A DNA stretch of 64,000 nucleotides, from IMG/VR virus record IMGVR_UViG_3300045902_000324, positions 1-64,000 of that record; one strand, 5' to 3'. The translations under genes were made by a program, and so were the position numbers. The DNA is from a virus. Each line of letters starts with the position of its first letter. Position 1 is the first letter of the stretch. This document shows, in pieces, positions 51,681 through 60,304 of this stretch. The notes beneath the pieces are model-generated. The model searched no databases, was not told where the DNA came from, and was given only the letters and a program-made list of their open reading frames with translations.

Positions 51681-52934
51681 ATGATGACACGCAGAGTTAC
51701 CTTTAGGCTGTATCCATCTGAAGCGCAAACGGCAAAGCTGTTTGAGGCTCGGAGGCTTCACGCCTATCTCTATAACGCTTGCGTTGAGCATCGTAAAACG
51801 AGCTATCAGAAGTTTGGCAAGTCCATCAGCTATTTTGATCAGCAAGCCGCGCTTGTACCGTTTAAGGCTGATTGGCAGGAGTATAGAGCGCTCAATCATG
51901 GCTCATTGCAAGCCACAGTGAAGCGGGTTGATTTTGCCTTCCAGCGCTTTTTCAAAGGACTGGGTGGGTATCCCAAGTTTCAAGCGATTCGCCGTTACTC
52001 TGGCTGGACATACCCTGATGCCCGTCAAGGCTTTAAGGTGCATTCAGACGGCAAGAATGGATACTTGGAATTGCGGGATCTAGGGCTAAAGCTCCAGATG
52101 CGAGGGCAAGCGCGAACTTGGGGCGCTCCCACGACTTGCACAATTGTCTATCGTAACGGGCTATGGTTTGCCAGCATCACGGTAAATTGCGAGGTTGCGC
52201 GCAAAACCGGCAATGGCGCGGTAGGAATCGATTTTGGCGTACTGACGGCTGCGGCATTGTCAAATGGAACCAAGATCGAAAACCCGCGCTTCATTGCCAA
52301 AACGCAAGCCAAGGTTCGCAAAGCAAGCAAGGCAAAGCGTCGCAAGCGCTCACCCAATCTCAAGCAAAAAGTTAAAGCGTCAAAACGATGGAGGAAAGCG
52401 TCTAAGCGGGTATCAAAGCTGCAACGCAAAGTTGCAAATCAGCGGCAGAACTGGGTACATCAAGTCTCTACACAGATAGTCAGCAGTAATAGCTTGGTAG
52501 CGACTGAAAAGTTAAACCTCAAAGGGATGACTCGCAAGGCGAGGAAAGGAAAACGCAAGGCGCAAAAGTCAGGGCTAAACCGCTCCATTCTGGATGTTGG
52601 GATGGGGATGTTGCGCGCTGCGATTGCGTATAAGTTGGCGGAAGCAGGGGGTTTCTTTGTGGAGGTGCCGACGCTCACGGTTAAGCCTTCTCAGACTTGC
52701 CCCAGTTGTGGTCATCAGGAGAAAAAACCACTTGAGCAGCGAGTGCATCATTGCCAGCAATGCGGTTATGTGGAGGATAGAGATGTGGCGGCTGCTCAAG
52801 TCATGCTCAATTGGGCACGGGGTAAGGAACTTGCCTCGTCAAACGTGGATGGGTCTGGCTCTACTGACTGCGGAAGCATGAAGCAACTAGCCCAAACGAA
52901 GCGTCAGAAACTCCTAGCTCAGCGAAGCGGCTAG
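51681..52934 (+). CDS. tnpB: RNA-guided nuclease TnpB
   Basis: 417 residues. N-terminal HTH (MTRRVTFRLYPSEAQTAKLF), RuvC-like catalytic residues in AVGIDFGVL (Asp about 183), VATEKLNLKGM (Glu about 276) and VEDRDVAAAQVM (Asp about 369), plus a zinc ribbon CPSCG ... CQQCG. All catalytic positions intact. The guide omega-RNA would come from the 3' end of the gene and the right hairpin. Confidence 0.9.
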   Translation: MMTRRVTFRLYPSEAQTAKLFEARRLHAYLYNACVEHRKTSYQKFGKSISYFDQQAALVPFKADWQEYRALNHGSLQATVKRVDFAFQRFFKGLGGYPKFQAIRRYSGWTYPDARQGFKVHSDGKNGYLELRDLGLKLQMRGQARTWGAPTTCTIVYRNGLWFASITVNCEVARKTGNGAVGIDFGVLTAAALSNGTKIENPRFIAKTQAKVRKASKAKRRKRSPNLKQKVKASKRWRKASKRVSKLQRKVANQRQNWVHQVSTQIVSSNSLVATEKLNLKGMTRKARKGKRKAQKSGLNRSILDVGMGMLRAAIAYKLAEAGGFFVEVPTLTVKPSQTCPSCGHQEKKPLEQRVHHCQQCGYVEDRDVAAAQVMLNWARGKELASSNVDGSGSTDCGSMKQLAQTKRQKLLAQRSG

Positions 52935-53428
52935 GAGTAGTTCATGCCTGTCTTTATTTTATCACTATCACCAATCGTAACTGCGATCGCCAATCCATCC
53001 CAAGCGTCGTCTGTAGGATGCATGGTAGCCAAGTCAAACCGAGCCTTCATCACGTCGCGCATTGCTGGCTTGGGCGTGTTGCCTTTTCCAGTAATTATCT
53101 TTTTTACCTCGCCAGGAGTCACCCACAGAGGGATTGCGCCAAATTCATACAGGGCGAGTGATACGGCTCCGAATGCCGAAACAACCTCAAACCCGCAGCG
53201 TGTGGTGCGGAGGTCTGGTTTTTCAATGGCGATCTGGTCTGGTTTCCATGCTTCTACCAGGTTCGTCACTTCATTTCCGAGCTGTTTCAGTCGCTCGACG
53301 TAGTGATCTTTTGGAGACGTGGTGATGATGCCGTGGGCCAGGTGCTCACATGACCCGTCTTTATTTCTTTTTACAACGCCCCAGCCGAGCGTTGCATATC
53401 CAATATCGATTCCAACGTGAATAGCCAT
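52931..53428 (-). CDS. ruvC: RuvC-like Holliday junction resolvase
   Basis: 165 residues. Acidic residues in HVGIDIGYATLGWG, QIAIEKPDL and PTDDAWDGLAIAV match RuvC. Starts on the polymerase stop (TAATG). The last codons (Asn-Tyr-Ser-stop) are supplied by the right end of the IS element, so the native C-terminus is replaced. Resolves recombination or branched replication intermediates before packaging. Confidence 0.85.
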   Translation of the reverse strand: MAIHVGIDIGYATLGWGVVKRNKDGSCEHLAHGIITTSPKDHYVERLKQLGNEVTNLVEAWKPDQIAIEKPDLRTTRCGFEVVSAFGAVSLALYEFGAIPLWVTPGEVKKIITGKGNTPKPAMRDVMKARFDLATMHPTDDAWDGLAIAVTIGDSDKIKTGMNYS

Positions 53429-55440
53429 TATTTCTCATCCCAGGATTTGCAACAGGTTGACACCGGATCGATGTCCATCTCATCCGGTTGAATCGAGCTA
53501 ACGAACAGTGACATCGCCGCCCGCATCTGCGTCTGGACGAACGTAGCGACCTCTTTCTTAAACTCTTCCTTACACACCACGTCAAGCTCGTCGTGTGCCA
53601 TGTTTGCCATGTACGCACCCCACTCAGGGTGTGCCAGGAACCCCAGGTATAGCCCAGCCATCGACAGTTTCACCACATCCGCCTCTGTGGATGTCCAGAC
53701 GAACGAAACTGCGTCTGTCGCCTTTACTGAGGGCGGATCATTGGGGCGGTAGTCCGAAATCATTTTCTGCATCCACAACCGCCGACCGCTCAACCCTCTG
53801 TTCTCACCGTAGACAACGCCGCCGAACTCGATTTCGATCTCATTGATGTCGTCAACGATAGCGTCCTGCTCCTCACTAAGATCCGCGTATGTTTCATGCC
53901 ACGCCTTGGCTGCGTCTTTTGCAGCATCATCCGCAAGCTCAAAGCCTGCGTCAGTTAGAACGGTCGCCTGTAGCGTTTTCCAGCCCTGCTTATTCAGCGA
54001 CCCGTAGTAGACGGGTTTAGCAGCGTTCCGCAGCTTTCCAGCCATTCGGAAGTTCTCATGGCTCTTGTCTTTACGCCACTTGGCGATATCGTCTACCGTC
54101 CAGTGTAGTCCCTGCGACTGGGCCAGCCGTGCTGCGATAATACAGTGGTTGTCATATCCGTCCAGATATGATTTCAGAATCACCTTGTCGGCACTGACCT
54201 GCGCCGCAATTCTGCTGTGGGCCTGGCTTAGGTCAGCAATGATGAGCACATACCCATCAGGTACTCGAAAGATCGATCGAACCTGCGACAGTCCTAGCGC
54301 CCGTATCTCTGCGGGCATTTTCATTGGATTCGGCGGGTTCTGTAGGTTCACGTTCGGGAAATTCTGCCGCTTGGGGTCTTTATCCCCACACAGCGATCGC
54401 CCAAATCCCTTTGGTCCAAGCTGACGAAACGCACCGCGCACGGCCCCGTCAAAGTATGCCTGCTTACATCCGCGCAAATAGTCGATGTATGTGGTCATCG
54501 ACCGCCACAGCGAGAGCGCTTTTAGAGCGGGAATACCCCAGTGGGGAGCCAGCCCGTCCTGGTCGCTGCTGGTCAGGTGTAGACTGTACTTCTGATTAAT
54601 AGCCGAGATCAGTTGCTTCGGACTGTCTGGGTTCACATGAGGAAAATCAGATTTGAACGGCGCGATAATGCCTTCGCATTCTGCCTGGTAGCGAACTATC
54701 AAATCGTCCAGCCTCGCCTCATCGACCGGAAACCCTCGGTATTCCATCTGCACGAATGCAGGCAGAGCAAGACACTCAGCATTAGCTGGGCCTGTTAGCA
54801 GATCACGCTCCAACATTTCGGTCAAACGGCTTTCAATCGTCAGCACGTCAAGGCAATCGGCGGCTGCGTAGTTCAACTGAGAGATCCGCAAATCCCAGCC
54901 CCAATCTGACTTTTGCGCCTGCTTGTCCATTTCAATCCCGCATCGGGCGGCGATCGCTTCTAGCCCGTGTCTAACCTGAACCAGCCCAGCCCACATCACC
55001 TGGGACAGAAGCATCACGTCGCGTACGTTCTGCGCTTGAATGCCGTACTTTACGAGCAGATAGAGGAGGTCGAATTTTAGGTTTTGCCCAACTTTTTGCA
55101 CCTGTGGACTTTCCACAAGCTTTTTCAGGATCGAAAAGAACCCTGCGGTTTCTAGTGTCTTTGCGATCGCCTTTTTATCATCGTTGTGTCCGCCGAGATC
55201 TGCGATTATGCACCGTCCTTCCGGCAGTCCGATTTGGATGAGTCGAATGTGCCCCTTCCAGGGATTCAGCGCATCCTGAGCATTGTCGGAGGTACTGAAC
55301 GTCTCAATGTCCAGACCGAAGCGATCGGACTGCTCCCAAGCTGTCAGTGCGGCATTCCAGCCTGCGTCACCGAATCGGACGATGCGGGGGTCTATTTCTA
55401 CGTCTTCGGCAAAGAACAAAGATTGCTGGTTACTGAGCAT
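53428..55440 (-). CDS. family A DNA polymerase with proofreading exonuclease
   Basis: 670 residues from ATG 55440 (a TTG lies one codon before). DEDD exonuclease: RFGLDIETFS near 42-50. Polymerase motif A LIIADLSQAHSRIA: catalytic Asp kept, but the usual Glu of SQIELR is His. Motif B RNAAKPVYYGSLNKQG: Arg and Lys kept, Tyr at the Phe762 position as in T7, and Asn where Tyr766 is expected. Motif C MAHDELDV. No 5'-3' exonuclease domain. Likely the replicative polymerase. Confidence 0.9.
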   Translation of the reverse strand: MLSNQQSLFFAEDVEIDPRIVRFGDAGWNAALTAWEQSDRFGLDIETFSTSDNAQDALNPWKGHIRLIQIGLPEGRCIIADLGGHNDDKKAIAKTLETAGFFSILKKLVESPQVQKVGQNLKFDLLYLLVKYGIQAQNVRDVMLLSQVMWAGLVQVRHGLEAIAARCGIEMDKQAQKSDWGWDLRISQLNYAAADCLDVLTIESRLTEMLERDLLTGPANAECLALPAFVQMEYRGFPVDEARLDDLIVRYQAECEGIIAPFKSDFPHVNPDSPKQLISAINQKYSLHLTSSDQDGLAPHWGIPALKALSLWRSMTTYIDYLRGCKQAYFDGAVRGAFRQLGPKGFGRSLCGDKDPKRQNFPNVNLQNPPNPMKMPAEIRALGLSQVRSIFRVPDGYVLIIADLSQAHSRIAAQVSADKVILKSYLDGYDNHCIIAARLAQSQGLHWTVDDIAKWRKDKSHENFRMAGKLRNAAKPVYYGSLNKQGWKTLQATVLTDAGFELADDAAKDAAKAWHETYADLSEEQDAIVDDINEIEIEFGGVVYGENRGLSGRRLWMQKMISDYRPNDPPSVKATDAVSFVWTSTEADVVKLSMAGLYLGFLAHPEWGAYMANMAHDELDVVCKEEFKKEVATFVQTQMRAAMSLFVSSIQPDEMDIDPVSTCCKSWDEK

Positions 55441-56368
55441 CAATCTTCTCCGTAGTTGCCAGCGCCAGTGTGGACGGGTCAGTAATCCACGGCATCCAGC
55501 CGAAGATTCTCACCCAACCCAAACGGTTGATGCTTATGATATATGGGCGTTTCGAGTTCACCGCTTGAGCTGACGGGCTGGCGTGCGTCCAGATCACGGG
55601 ATCTCCTAATCTCAGCAACACGCCATCTTTCCCGACGACCGAATTTGTCCACATCGGGGTCAACTTGCGCTGATCCTCTGTGGGTACAAACGGAGCCTTG
55701 CGCCGCCTGGGTTTGCGCCGCGTAGATTTTTTGAACCCTGCGCCATGTACTGCTAGTTCGGCACCGCTCGGTAGCGTGCCTACCTGTACGCCTGCAACAC
55801 AGTTTTTCTCTACGGTGCCGTAGTAGTAATCAACACCTGAGTCACTCAGGACTACTCGGTTTTCAGGCGTGTAGGCGTCCCTGCCTACCAGAATCCACAC
55901 CGGGGTGTTTCCATCTTTTCTAGCTTTAGTGGTGCGCTCTATCACATGGGTTGTGTCGATTGGCGAGTCCTGGATGATAAACAATGTTCTCGACCCGTTA
56001 GCCAGCTCCAGTAGCACGTTGTTTTTTCTATCCCTGGAGTCAAGTCCTACATTCAGTGATTTCAGTCCTACGAGGTCAGAAAACATCTCCTGTAGACACT
56101 GCTTGAAAAGCAACACAGTGTCATCTGTATCTACACAAAATCGATTGTCGCCTGCGTGCTCAAAATGCGGAATAGCGCATCCATCGCCTGTCTTCCGGTA
56201 ATTCACATTCACCCATGCGTTCGCCTGAGACAGACAGTGTGGGCAGAATAGGGCATTGCTGCGGGCGAGTGACCGCATCTGGGCCCCAACCTTCAGGCTA
56301 GGCACACCTATCGCTACCTTCTTTGAGGGTGTGAACAGGATATGCTCACGAGTTACTGCTACCAGCAT
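55430..56368 (-). CDS. CoiA-like putative nuclease
   Basis: 312 residues. N-terminal zinc site LFCPHCLSQ and IPHFEHAGDN, then TLFIIQDSPIDTTHVIERTT and NTPVWILVGR, the CoiA layout (CPxC, HFxH, QxSxI, WIL). CoiA is a competence-associated protein with a PD-(D/E)XK-type fold. The C-terminal 90 residues are extra. Overlaps both prim-pol and polymerase genes, so translated with them. Confidence 0.7.
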   Translation of the reverse strand: MLVAVTREHILFTPSKKVAIGVPSLKVGAQMRSLARSNALFCPHCLSQANAWVNVNYRKTGDGCAIPHFEHAGDNRFCVDTDDTVLLFKQCLQEMFSDLVGLKSLNVGLDSRDRKNNVLLELANGSRTLFIIQDSPIDTTHVIERTTKARKDGNTPVWILVGRDAYTPENRVVLSDSGVDYYYGTVEKNCVAGVQVGTLPSGAELAVHGAGFKKSTRRKPRRRKAPFVPTEDQRKLTPMWTNSVVGKDGVLLRLGDPVIWTHASPSAQAVNSKRPYIISINRLGWVRIFGWMPWITDPSTLALATTEKIDAQ

Positions 56369-59300
56369 ATTTTTTGAGGATCAGAGGTTCGAGTTCTAGG
56401 ACTGGAGCACCCACAATGTCCGGCTGAAAGAGAATCGCGTTGAGTCCATCCTGGAACCCTACGATTACACCTGTCATGCCGACAGATGCGGAGAAACCCG
56501 TTTCAGCAATCTCATCCAGTATTTCTTTGGCTTCGTCTAGGTGCAACGCAGAGATATCAATCGCAGCGCGATCGCCAACGGTGAAACCATAGCCGGACTC
56601 GGATGTTTGGGTGCCCGTTCCTATATCGTCTTCTGTTTGATTCTGTATGTCAATGGTTTCATCGCACAAAGGCGATTCTTCTACGGGCGAAACGTCCTCC
56701 ACAGGTTCGGGCGGTGGTGCATCGGGTGGAGCGGGAACGTCTGTAGCGTTCTGGGCAAAATAGGTCACGATGCCGCGATCATTCTCTTCAATACGCCCGC
56801 GTCCAGACTCCTGAAGCTGTTTCAAGATGCTTAACGTCAAATCACCAACGGATACACCACTCTCCTTGGCCATGCGCTGGAGCGTGGATATCTTGCGGTA
56901 AATTTCCCGCATCGTTACGCCGCCAGCAAAACTCTCTGCGTACTCCTGGATTCGGAACGCCAGCGATGTCGGTTCACCGCTCTCGTCAGCCCGTGCCTGC
57001 ATTAGCAGGTTTTGGCGCAGGTAATACTTGCACAGCAAAATCGATCGCTCTAGCGTGGGAAGCTGGAGCAGCAGGTTGTCCTTAGACGGGTCAGCCGCGC
57101 ACTCCATGCAGTGCAGAACCAAAGCTAAGCGGCAGACGTATGCCTTCAACTTTGCGATGAAATTTCTGATAGCTTGCCTCTTCTCACGGAACCTGAGTTC
57201 GGCAAGGACGTTGTGGAACTGCACCAGCCTTCTATCGCTCTCATCCGTCAGCCGTACATCCTGCTGTGGAAAGGATTCCAGACCGTTGAAAATTCTATTC
57301 AATACCTCGTGTAGTGCATCCTTCTTGTCCTGCCGATTCTCTTTGTAGTCACGGTATGCGACCTCTGATTTTGGCGCAGCAATCAAAAATCGGGCCCGCT
57401 TACCATTGTCATCGTCGGGATCTTCAAATACCTTTTTGGCTACACCGGGCTGAAGCCCACCTGCCATCGACAGACGCGGGTTATGGATGGCGAACGTGCG
57501 ATCTTCGTCCATCCGGTTGACGCTGATCTGATTCGCGTCCCACAGCCCCAGCATGACCTCTACGTCATCCCCGCCGCGAGACTTGTACTGGCCAAGACCT
57601 CGGATAATTCCGGCGAACTCGTCCTTTGCCCACAAGGTGCCCGCGTTCTTTGGTTGCTGGGATAGCCCTTTTAGGACGGATTCAATTTGAGCGATGTCAA
57701 ACTTGTAATTCCTGCGCCTCGGCGCTGTGGGCACATCCCCGTCACCGTCCCCGTCTTCACCTTTCTTACGTTTGCGAGACGTTGCCTGGGCATACTCTTC
57801 ACGCGCTCTTTCATATCTCTCGTCAGCGAGTTTCTGTCTATCCTTAATCGGCTGAAGCATCGCGGATTCTGCGCGGGACTTACCGCCGCCAGACTCCTCA
57901 ATGATCAAAGCCCAGATTACGGCTGGCTCTTTCCAGTGGTTGTTGTCCGTTGCACCTTCCTGCACAATCAGGTTCGTTCTGCCACCGATCATGGATGCCG
58001 CCGATGGCAATAAATACTGAAGCAGCATTACTGGGCTTATGCCCATGCGCTTTGCACGGAAATCCATCGACTCCGCCAAGTCGCTAGGAAGCACGTCCTT
58101 TAACTCAACGTGCTGGTCTGCATACTGATACAGCTTGGCGATCTCCGAGCTGTCCACGAACATATCGCGGTCAACCTCTCGGAGGTCGCATCGCACCCGG
58201 TACATTTGCAAAAGCGTCTGCGGGTTTCTCGCAGAGCGTTCTGCGATATCCAGGACTTCCTTAATCGCCTGTCCCTCATTCAGGTGCCGTTTTACCAGCG
58301 CGTCAATGCACTGGCTAACTTCTTCGAGCGTGTGGATGCGGCGATCGCCCCCGCCATTCCCGTTACCGCCATTTCCGTTATCCCCGCCTCCGCTGCCGTT
58401 GCTCCCACCGCTACCGTTCCCATTGCCGTTTCCTCCGGCTACTGGAGTACCGTTGCGGCTGGGCGGATCATACGGCACTGTGGACGGCGCACTTAGCGAC
58501 GTTCTTATGTCCGCCGGGCACTTTTCCTGAAATAATTCTGGAACGAGGTGTTTCACTTTTTTCCACGCGGCTTCTTCGCCGCCCCCAAAGGTACAGGCAG
58601 GGCTGGCGGAGTTCCACCTAGCCGATTTAGCAATTCTCGTGGCGCGACCTGCGTCCACACCCATCCGCTCTCCAGCCGTCACCGTCAGTACAATCGGGTC
58701 GCCCGTTGTGGGTATCCCGTTCGCGCTACACCAGTTCATCCAAGAAATCCACTCGTTGGCGGCAGCCGTTAGCGTGGCGCTGCGGTCTGACTCTGTATCG
58801 ACCCCATTCAAAATGTCCTTAGACTTCTGACTACCTAGCCGTTCCAGAGCGATCGCATTTGGTGCATCGGACTGTGTGACCACTCCGTCAAACACGGCTG
58901 CTGATTTATTTTCAGAACGCCTAGCGTATAGCCCAATACTATCAAGCGTCGGTACTTCAATCAGAACCCCGAAGTTCTGAACAGTTTCGTACGCTCGTCC
59001 GCTGGGTCCCATAGTCGGGGACATGGCGCAGAAGCGTCCAACGGGCATCGCTTCGCCAATATGCTTGCCACCTGGCTCAAACGCAAAATTTGTGAACGCG
59101 GGCTTTTCTACCACAGCGACATAGACATGCCATCCGCCGCCCTGCGTCCGCTCTAACCACGCGCTTTTCAGGACGGGATACTTCTCAAGCCACTCACCGA
59201 AAACGCGATCGCTTTCTTCCTGACTATCAAAATTCTTTGCGTCCCAGTCAATCGGGACAAAGTGCCTGCCATCCGGCAGAACAAAACCCAGCGTGCCTAC

Positions 59301-59591
59301 ACCATTCTTCGAGTTAGCAAACCAGCGCTGGACTTCTCCTGCGGTAGGCACTTTGTTCTGGTACTTCGTGTGATAAAGCGGCTGCGGCACGCCCTTTGAG
59401 TCCAGCCAGCTTGGATTCTTGCCTGTGTAGCGAGGTAGCGCCTTTCCGTCCAATCCGACGACTACCTTACCATCCTTTTTCAGCGGGTACTTCGTAGCGC
59501 TCTGTACGGGTGCAATTGGGAGAGCAGGTAGTCCAGCCGCCTGTAGCCACCTAACGGTTTCTTTTAACGCGGGTTGTTTTGTCAGAAGCAT
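56346..59591 (-). CDS. primase-polymerase / DUF3987 helicase-like fusion
   Basis: 1081 residues. N-terminal bifunctional primase/polymerase: VPIDWDAKNF (Asp115/Asp117) and GGGWHVYV near 155. A Gly/Asn-rich linker near 380-425. C-terminal ATPase: Walker A IIEESGGGKSRAE near 580, Walker B GTLWAKDEFAG near 665, and LSMAGGLQPGVAKKVF. Resembles DUF3987 replicative proteins of plasmids and prophages. It would unwind and prime virus DNA. Confidence 0.8.
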   Translation of the reverse strand: MLLTKQPALKETVRWLQAAGLPALPIAPVQSATKYPLKKDGKVVVGLDGKALPRYTGKNPSWLDSKGVPQPLYHTKYQNKVPTAGEVQRWFANSKNGVGTLGFVLPDGRHFVPIDWDAKNFDSQEESDRVFGEWLEKYPVLKSAWLERTQGGGWHVYVAVVEKPAFTNFAFEPGGKHIGEAMPVGRFCAMSPTMGPSGRAYETVQNFGVLIEVPTLDSIGLYARRSENKSAAVFDGVVTQSDAPNAIALERLGSQKSKDILNGVDTESDRSATLTAAANEWISWMNWCSANGIPTTGDPIVLTVTAGERMGVDAGRATRIAKSARWNSASPACTFGGGEEAAWKKVKHLVPELFQEKCPADIRTSLSAPSTVPYDPPSRNGTPVAGGNGNGNGSGGSNGSGGGDNGNGGNGNGGGDRRIHTLEEVSQCIDALVKRHLNEGQAIKEVLDIAERSARNPQTLLQMYRVRCDLREVDRDMFVDSSEIAKLYQYADQHVELKDVLPSDLAESMDFRAKRMGISPVMLLQYLLPSAASMIGGRTNLIVQEGATDNNHWKEPAVIWALIIEESGGGKSRAESAMLQPIKDRQKLADERYERAREEYAQATSRKRKKGEDGDGDGDVPTAPRRRNYKFDIAQIESVLKGLSQQPKNAGTLWAKDEFAGIIRGLGQYKSRGGDDVEVMLGLWDANQISVNRMDEDRTFAIHNPRLSMAGGLQPGVAKKVFEDPDDDNGKRARFLIAAPKSEVAYRDYKENRQDKKDALHEVLNRIFNGLESFPQQDVRLTDESDRRLVQFHNVLAELRFREKRQAIRNFIAKLKAYVCRLALVLHCMECAADPSKDNLLLQLPTLERSILLCKYYLRQNLLMQARADESGEPTSLAFRIQEYAESFAGGVTMREIYRKISTLQRMAKESGVSVGDLTLSILKQLQESGRGRIEENDRGIVTYFAQNATDVPAPPDAPPPEPVEDVSPVEESPLCDETIDIQNQTEDDIGTGTQTSESGYGFTVGDRAAIDISALHLDEAKEILDEIAETGFSASVGMTGVIVGFQDGLNAILFQPDIVGAPVLELEPLILKKYAGSSNS
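56625..56653 (-). promoter_or_regulatory. early-type promoter internal to the prim-pol gene
   Basis: Minus strand TTGACA (56648-56653), 17-nt spacer, GACGAT (56625-56630), then ATAGGA. Lies about 280 nt before the end of the prim-pol gene; would boost CoiA-like, polymerase and RuvC. Confidence 0.6.
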
Positions 59592-59611
59592 GGTATAATT
59601 TAATTATTGAT

Positions 59612-59664
59612 TATTGTTTTTTGAGTCCCGCCCAACCAGGCGGGATTTTTTTGTCCCCCTGGCG
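59612..59664. terminator. two competing hairpins between minus-strand genes
   Basis: Plus strand TCCCGCC-loop-GGCGGGA followed by TTTTTTT, terminator-shaped on the plus strand. An alternative stem GTCCCCCTGGCGGGAC overlaps it. On the minus strand they lie in the leader of the prim-pol gene and could act as an attenuator or pausing element. Confidence 0.45.
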
Positions 59665-59676
59665 GGACACTTTCTA

Positions 59677-60240
59677 CTAGGGTACACTCAACGGAACCTT
59701 CCGGTATGTCTTCACAGGATCACCACACTTCTTTTCCTTCCGCTGTGGAGGAAGCCTGCGGATCACCTCAAAATCTTCTACAACAAAGCGATCGCCTTCC
59801 AACGCGCATGTGAACTGGGTGATTGTTCCAGCGATACTTTGAGGGATCTGTTCGCCTGTCAATGTCAAGCTGAAATACTTCACACCTCCTTTCCGCTGAT
59901 ACAGAATCTTAACGGTGGCGCTAGATCTGCCAACGCGAGTCACCATTCCCTGCACCGTAAACAAGTCTCTCTCGACTGGGGTGTGCCGATCTGGAGTACG
60001 AAGCGTGATCAACATCAGGGATAGCCCGTCTCGCCCCTGCCGTGGATAAGCCTTGAACTGCTGAGACTGTGTGGGAATACCGTCTCTTTCCAGCACTCGC
60101 ACCAGCAGCTTGCCTAATCGGACGGGTCGCTTGTCTAGCAGCCACCCACAGCGTTCGTGTCTGGACAACACCCCGGTTACAAGTCCTGCGGCGCAGAAAA
60201 GCGAATCTCTGTCTTTTTTTGGAATTTCAAAAATCTGCAT
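59677..60240 (-). CDS. protein with possible OB-fold
   Basis: 187 residues. The second half (FTVQGMVTRVGRSSATVKIL, KYFSLTLTGEQIP, FTCALEGDRFVVEDFEVI) reads like a five-strand OB barrel; a single-strand DNA binding role in the replication operon is reasonable (inference). Own early-type promoter. Confidence 0.55.
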   Translation of the reverse strand: MQIFEIPKKDRDSLFCAAGLVTGVLSRHERCGWLLDKRPVRLGKLLVRVLERDGIPTQSQQFKAYPRQGRDGLSLMLITLRTPDRHTPVERDLFTVQGMVTRVGRSSATVKILYQRKGGVKYFSLTLTGEQIPQSIAGTITQFTCALEGDRFVVEDFEVIRRLPPQRKEKKCGDPVKTYRKVPLSVP

Positions 60241-60270
60241 ACGGATCCGAGATCTGACTGCCTGTTCTGT

Positions 60271-60299
60271 ATCGTAACAAATGACTCAAATATAGTCAA
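60271..60299 (-). promoter_or_regulatory. early-type promoter
   Basis: Minus strand TTGACT (60294-60299), 17-nt spacer, TACGAT (60271-60276), then ACAGA. Confidence 0.7.
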
Positions 60300-60304
60300 T
60301 TGAA

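Larger units (their letters stand above)
51175..52938. mobile_element. IS200/IS605-family insertion element
   Basis: Divergent tnpA (minus) and tnpB (plus). Hairpins near both ends share the core TCAGCGAAGCGG: left 51175-51201 (CCCTACCC stem) and right 52910-52938 (ACTCCTAGC stem). These fit the subterminal hairpins recognised by Y1 transposases. Exact ends are not determined. Inserted in the minus-strand replication operon. Confidence 0.85.

Noticed and set aside
58110-58530. Plus-strand ORFs of about 130 codons
   Set aside because: They are antisense reads of the Gly/Asn-rich linker of the prim-pol gene.
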